Source of the DNA: Paramyrothecium sp. XJ0827
Lineage: Eukaryota > Ascomycota > Sordariomycetes > Hypocreales > Stachybotryaceae
Length of the DNA: 64,000 nt
Assembly: GCA_020881915.1 (NCBI GenBank)
Contig: JAJFPB010000009.1
Location: forward strand, 1,364,001 to 1,428,000
Direction of reading: 5' to 3'
The first letter of the stretch is position 1, and each line of letters begins with the position of its first letter. This document shows positions 60,424 through 64,000 of this stretch, piece by piece. Below the pieces are notes generated by a model. That model was not told the DNA's origin. It saw nothing but the letters and a program-made list of their open reading frames with translations, and ran no database searches. Both the position numbers and the translations under genes were made by a program.

Positions 60424-61652
60424 GATGGCGGGTGGGGTGTTGTTTCGCGTTGGATAAAAGATGGGTGTTGGGTCGTTTGTTTTGTTGGTTGGTCGAGGTG
60501 AGGTGATGTGAAGTGAGGCGGTTGGCTGGACGCGTCGCCGTCGGGCCGGGGTTTATCGATGCGGCTCCGGAGGGAATGCGCCCTGTTGGTTTTCGGCACC
60601 AGCGTCGGGGTGGGGACGACGATGAAATGCACGATCGGGAGCGTGTGTATGGACGGAGAATCACGATGGAGAATTGAGGTTGTGCGCTTGGATATGGCTG
60701 ATGGATTGTGCAGCTGGGTTGGTGTTTTGAAGGCTGGGGAGGGAGCTGATGTGCCAAGGCGGGAAATCCGAGCTGATAAGAGAAGAGAGGCGAGGTGGTA
60801 GCGTGGAAACAATGGAACAAGTGGATGGACCGAGAGAAGAGCTGCTCTAGCTGGTTGCAGGCAAAATCAATTGTTTACCGACGCGGTGTCGGGCCTTGCA
60901 CGAATAAACCAGGGGGCGGGCGGGTAAAAGCAACGTGGGAGTGAGGATGGGGAGTCCAAGGTAGAGTGAGAGTGACTGAGGTGTGGGAAGGGCAGAGAGA
61001 GCAAAGAGGGTCCAAGGCTGGAGGAGGTACAACATTCGTCAACAAATGGAACTTCCGCATCTAGAGACACCACCACCACCACCTCCTCCTCCTCCTACCA
61101 GCCTTCCACTTATTATTCCCACCCATATGTACCGCACCTCTACTCTATACTGGTAGCTTGGCTCACCATCAAACCAGCTGTGGCCATTATTAGTCAGCAC
61201 TCCAATTGGCCTCTATCCCTCGCTCATCTCGCAATCATTCCTCACTCCACCTCGCCATCCATCGCGGATTTCGCAGTGCATAGGGCAGGGTCCCTTGCTT
61301 GATCTTCACTTGTTCACGTACACTCTCCGGCTCCGCCTTACCGGATGACGCCATCTCCCGTCCTTGACTTAACCACAACCTCCCAAGAATTGTCCCCCAC
61401 AATAACATATTGCATGCTTAATCCGCCTTGAGGAGTTGTTTATGATTCAGCGCACATCAATCGATCATCAATTCTGCTGTGCCTTTGTCAATGATGGTGA
61501 TACCTGAAACGTATCTGTGAAACGCAAAAGTGGTGGCCTCAGCTAGCTTATTTCTGTCTCTCAAGCCTCTGGTGCACGAATTCTCATTACCTGAGCAATT
61601 CAAGCGACTGTCGCATCCTCCATCGTCCTCACCAGGTTCCCTGCATTCAACG
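60424..61652. other. Long upstream region of the chromodomain gene
   Basis: About 1.2 kb with no supported gene. It includes a (CAC)n/(CTC)n microsatellite at about 61068-61096. CCAATT and CCAAT-like boxes occur in both orientations (for example 61202). The 3' end of the leucyl-tRNA synthetase paralogue follows on the same strand. Confidence 0.5.
61068..61096. repeat. (ACC)n(TCC)n microsatellite
   Basis: Five or more ACC triplets followed by five TCC triplets, in the upstream region of the chromodomain gene. Confidence 0.8.
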
Positions 61653-64000
61653 TCACTCGCAATTCTGGAGTCGCCAAACCGGAAAGCCCGGCGCAGCCTG
61701 TTGCTGCCCCGGCTTCAAATCCTCGTCGCCCACTATCGCCGCCACCGTCACCCCAGAACAGTCAGGTATCGTGTTGATTAACATCAACCCGGCAGCCCGT
61801 AGCACCGCGCCCTGATCGCATGGATACTGTGCGTCAAGGACCATCTCTGGCTTCATGCCACCCTCCAGCAGGCTCTGTAGGTGTTGCGCAAAGTCCGTGT
61901 ATCGAACCGCCTCTTCGTCACCGAGTCCCTCCACAAGTGCTACCAAATCGATGTGAGCCTCCTGTGACTTCAGCATTTTGCGTATTTTGCCGATGCAGTC
62001 GACCTGCCACTCTGAATACTCGCGGGCGAAACTGATCGTGACGGAAAATCGGCTTGCCGCGTCAAAGTCTGCCGAAGCCCATTCACAGCTTTTGGACTTT
62101 GCTCTCTCAACCTCCTGCCGGATGTTGGTAACTGTGCCCTGAAGAAGCTTCGCCGCGGCCGCGTGCGTTGAAAACGCCGAGACTGGTCGTGGAAACGCCG
62201 CTTGATGGATTGTCGATCCTTCCTTAAGCACGCCTTTCCAGATACTCTCGCACCAATGGGGGCATATGGGCGCGAGGACCAGCACTTGCATACGCACGTA
62301 ACCCGCAAACACCATTCTGTGCAATTTGGCGTTGGCATCTGCTGTCATCTGTCGCCAAGCATCGAGAGCTGCGACTGCGTCGTCAAAGACATGCTGCAAC
62401 GCCTTTTTGAAATCATGTCTATGCCACGGAAAGATAAGTATCATACACATATTTAGGCCTCATGCATGGTTTCTTACCTTCTATAGCATGAAAATGCTGC
62501 TCTCATGAGGCGGTCAAGTTCGTCCATGAATATCAAATCCCAGATCGCTAAATTACCAGTCCCTTGCAATCTTTCTGCATGCACAACAGTCTTGGGGTCG
62601 GCTTGATCATCCTTGGCCGTCGTTTCGATCCACGTCTTCAAGTCATGGAGCTTGCGCAAGCTCTCGAGCACGACTGCCTCGTCCCATTCCACATCGCCCA
62701 CCATCTGGGAGTTGCACGCCCGTGCCACAGCCATTCTGACCGCGTCCGCTCCGTAAATGCCCGTCATCCTGCCTATCAGCGCGGGTCTCGCTAGCCTGGC
62801 ACTCATGCTCCCACCCTCCGCCAGCAGCTGGCTGCTGATCACGGTGCCTCGCGGCCAATATTTGGGTGGCCAAAGAGCTACATGGTGATAGAGAAAAAGA
62901 GCAACTTGATCGTCTAGCTGGCCAACATCGGCAACGAAAAGATTCACCGGGTACCATTCTGTAAACTCGTGCCGTAGTTTTAACAGATCAAGGTGGTTGA
63001 GAGTCGTGTGCACCTCGTCCAGCTCTTTTAGATCAAGGCGAAGGCTGCCGAAGATATAGTCCCATACTTGATCCGTCATCTGCTCTGAGAGCACAACACA
63101 GGTGCCGAGCAGTTCACCATACATATCACTGTGCAGCATGTGCGCAACTGTCTGATAGGCCGGGGCGATTGCCGCCTCGACAAGAGGGTCGATCAAAAGT
63201 CCATCGTTCCACGGCACTTTGGTGCCATGGCCTTGCTGCTTCCCCACAGCCCATGAGCCTATTTGGCGTAGGCTTGCTTGCAGCTTTGATTTTGCTTCGA
63301 GAGACATGTGTTTGAACCTCCCACCGTTCAGGAGGCTCAGCGTCTCTGCCAGCCAGCTCTTTGTGTCATTCGCTCTGTGTCCGTATTTCAGATGCCAATG
63401 GTCCATGTAAGCTACCACGCAGTCTCCGCTGGGATTGCGAGAACTATCTGTGCTCGGCTCAAAATACTCAAACCCGCAGCCAGACTCCAATAGCCTTGCA
63501 CGTGCCAGGAGTCTTACTTCCTTGACAGACAAGCCGTGGTACTTTCCACCCAGCATGTGTCCATAAATATAGGCCTCGCTGGCGGCTAGCTCCTGCAGGT
63601 CTTTGGTTCGTTTGGATGTAAGCAAAACTTCGATCGGTCCATAGTGCTCGAGATCTCTGTGCAATTGATCCACTGACTGTGCACTGCTGAGCGGCTTCTG
63701 AACAATAGTAGGCGGCATATATGACACCCAGTCGCCCTCGAGTCGGTGAAATTCGGAATTTTGGCGAAGCAGCATCAATTTCAGATAGTCCTCGATGTCT
63801 TCTGAGGGAAAGGCGGCATGGACACCTGTGGCGTTCATTGAGATAGACCAAGGATCTGGAAGCAGAAAAACAGGGCTATGGCCAACAGCCAAAGGCACCT
63901 CGACTGACGTGCCTACCAATTCCGAGCCTTTGATCGTGGCAACACATTCATATTTGCCCCAAGACGGAAAGAAACCCTGATAAGCCATATTGGCCGCTGA
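61653..64000 (-). CDS. Leucyl-tRNA synthetase paralogue, cytosolic type, degenerate KMSKS (partial)
   Basis: The gene enters from the right edge of the window; the frame is open through 64000. Exon a (64000-62478) joins exon b (62418-61653) across a 59-nt intron (GTAAGA donor, CATAG acceptor), giving CYRRHDFKKAL. About 762 residues are visible. They run from the end of the editing insertion (VATIKGSELVGT, then PSEDIEDY) through the second half of the catalytic core (DHWHLKYG, YWPRGTVISSQLL) to the anticodon-binding helices (APICPHWCESIWKGVL) and a C-terminal domain. The KMSKS loop reads SMSAR (62795-62809), so both lysines are gone. WAxSRSYGLGTKLPWD-like sequence is changed to WAVGKQQGHGTKVPW. 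The part with HIGH lies outside. Since the frame is long and intact it is not an obvious pseudogene. It could be a pseudo-enzyme with another role or a resistant or specialised copy. Confidence 0.85.

Noticed and set aside
43560..64000. A secondary-metabolite cluster with RTA1 transporter, Zn2Cys6 regulator, amidohydrolase and LeuRS as self-resistance gene
   Set aside because: No PKS, NRPS, terpene or DMATS core, no P450 or other tailoring enzymes, and large intergenic gaps. The set can occur by chance.

Overview
The window looks like a piece of a filamentous ascomycete chromosome. The evidence is short GT-AG introns of 55-90 nt with CTAAY-type branch points, a fungal Zn2Cys6 regulator, an RTA1-like membrane protein, and repeats decayed in the manner of repeat-induced point mutation (RIP: C to T and G to A, TpA-rich, CAG/CGA/TGG codons turned into stops). 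The gene content fits a Sordariomycete, possibly Hypocreales; that placement is inference.

Bases 1 to about 39,900 are a gene-free, extremely A+T-rich block of nested, decayed transposable elements. It is bracketed by two collinear direct repeats (about 1-1110 and 38370-39590), each carrying a long array of the 9-mer TTTTATTTA. Between them lie the gag remnant of a Ty3/gypsy-like retroelement (with a recognisable CCHC knuckle), a second gypsy-like pol remnant (RT, RNase H, integrase), many copies in both orientations of an unclassified repeat that I call R1, four copies of hAT transposons (two nearly full length, two rearranged), and at least seven short non-autonomous hAT elements (MITEs). 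The hATs and MITEs share the terminal repeat CAGGCTTGGGAA and subterminal arrays of GTTAAC with a period of about 15 bp. All seven MITEs have exact 8-bp target-site duplications. A perfect 70-bp palindrome made only of these end sequences sits at a deletion junction inside one hAT.

A 603-bp solo LTR with a 5-bp target-site duplication (39925-40527) marks the sharp change to normal-composition DNA. From there to 64000 the sequence is ordinary, loosely packed fungal genic DNA: an RTA1-like seven-TM protein (+), an ACR-2-like Zn2Cys6 transcription factor (+), an Mpv17/PMP22 protein (+), a YtcJ-type amidohydrolase (-), a small unknown protein (-), a BTB/POZ protein (+), a low-complexity protein with three 18-residue tandem repeats (+), a tandem-chromodomain protein with an AT-hook (-), and the C-terminal two thirds of a divergent cytosolic leucyl-tRNA synthetase paralogue whose KMSKS loop is degenerate (-). 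No biosynthetic backbone gene is present and the genes do not form an evident pathway. I saw no convincing tRNA, rRNA or CRISPR array. Exon coordinates come from manual reading of splice sites and frame. Boundaries inside the A+T-rich block are approximate except where target-site duplications fix them.
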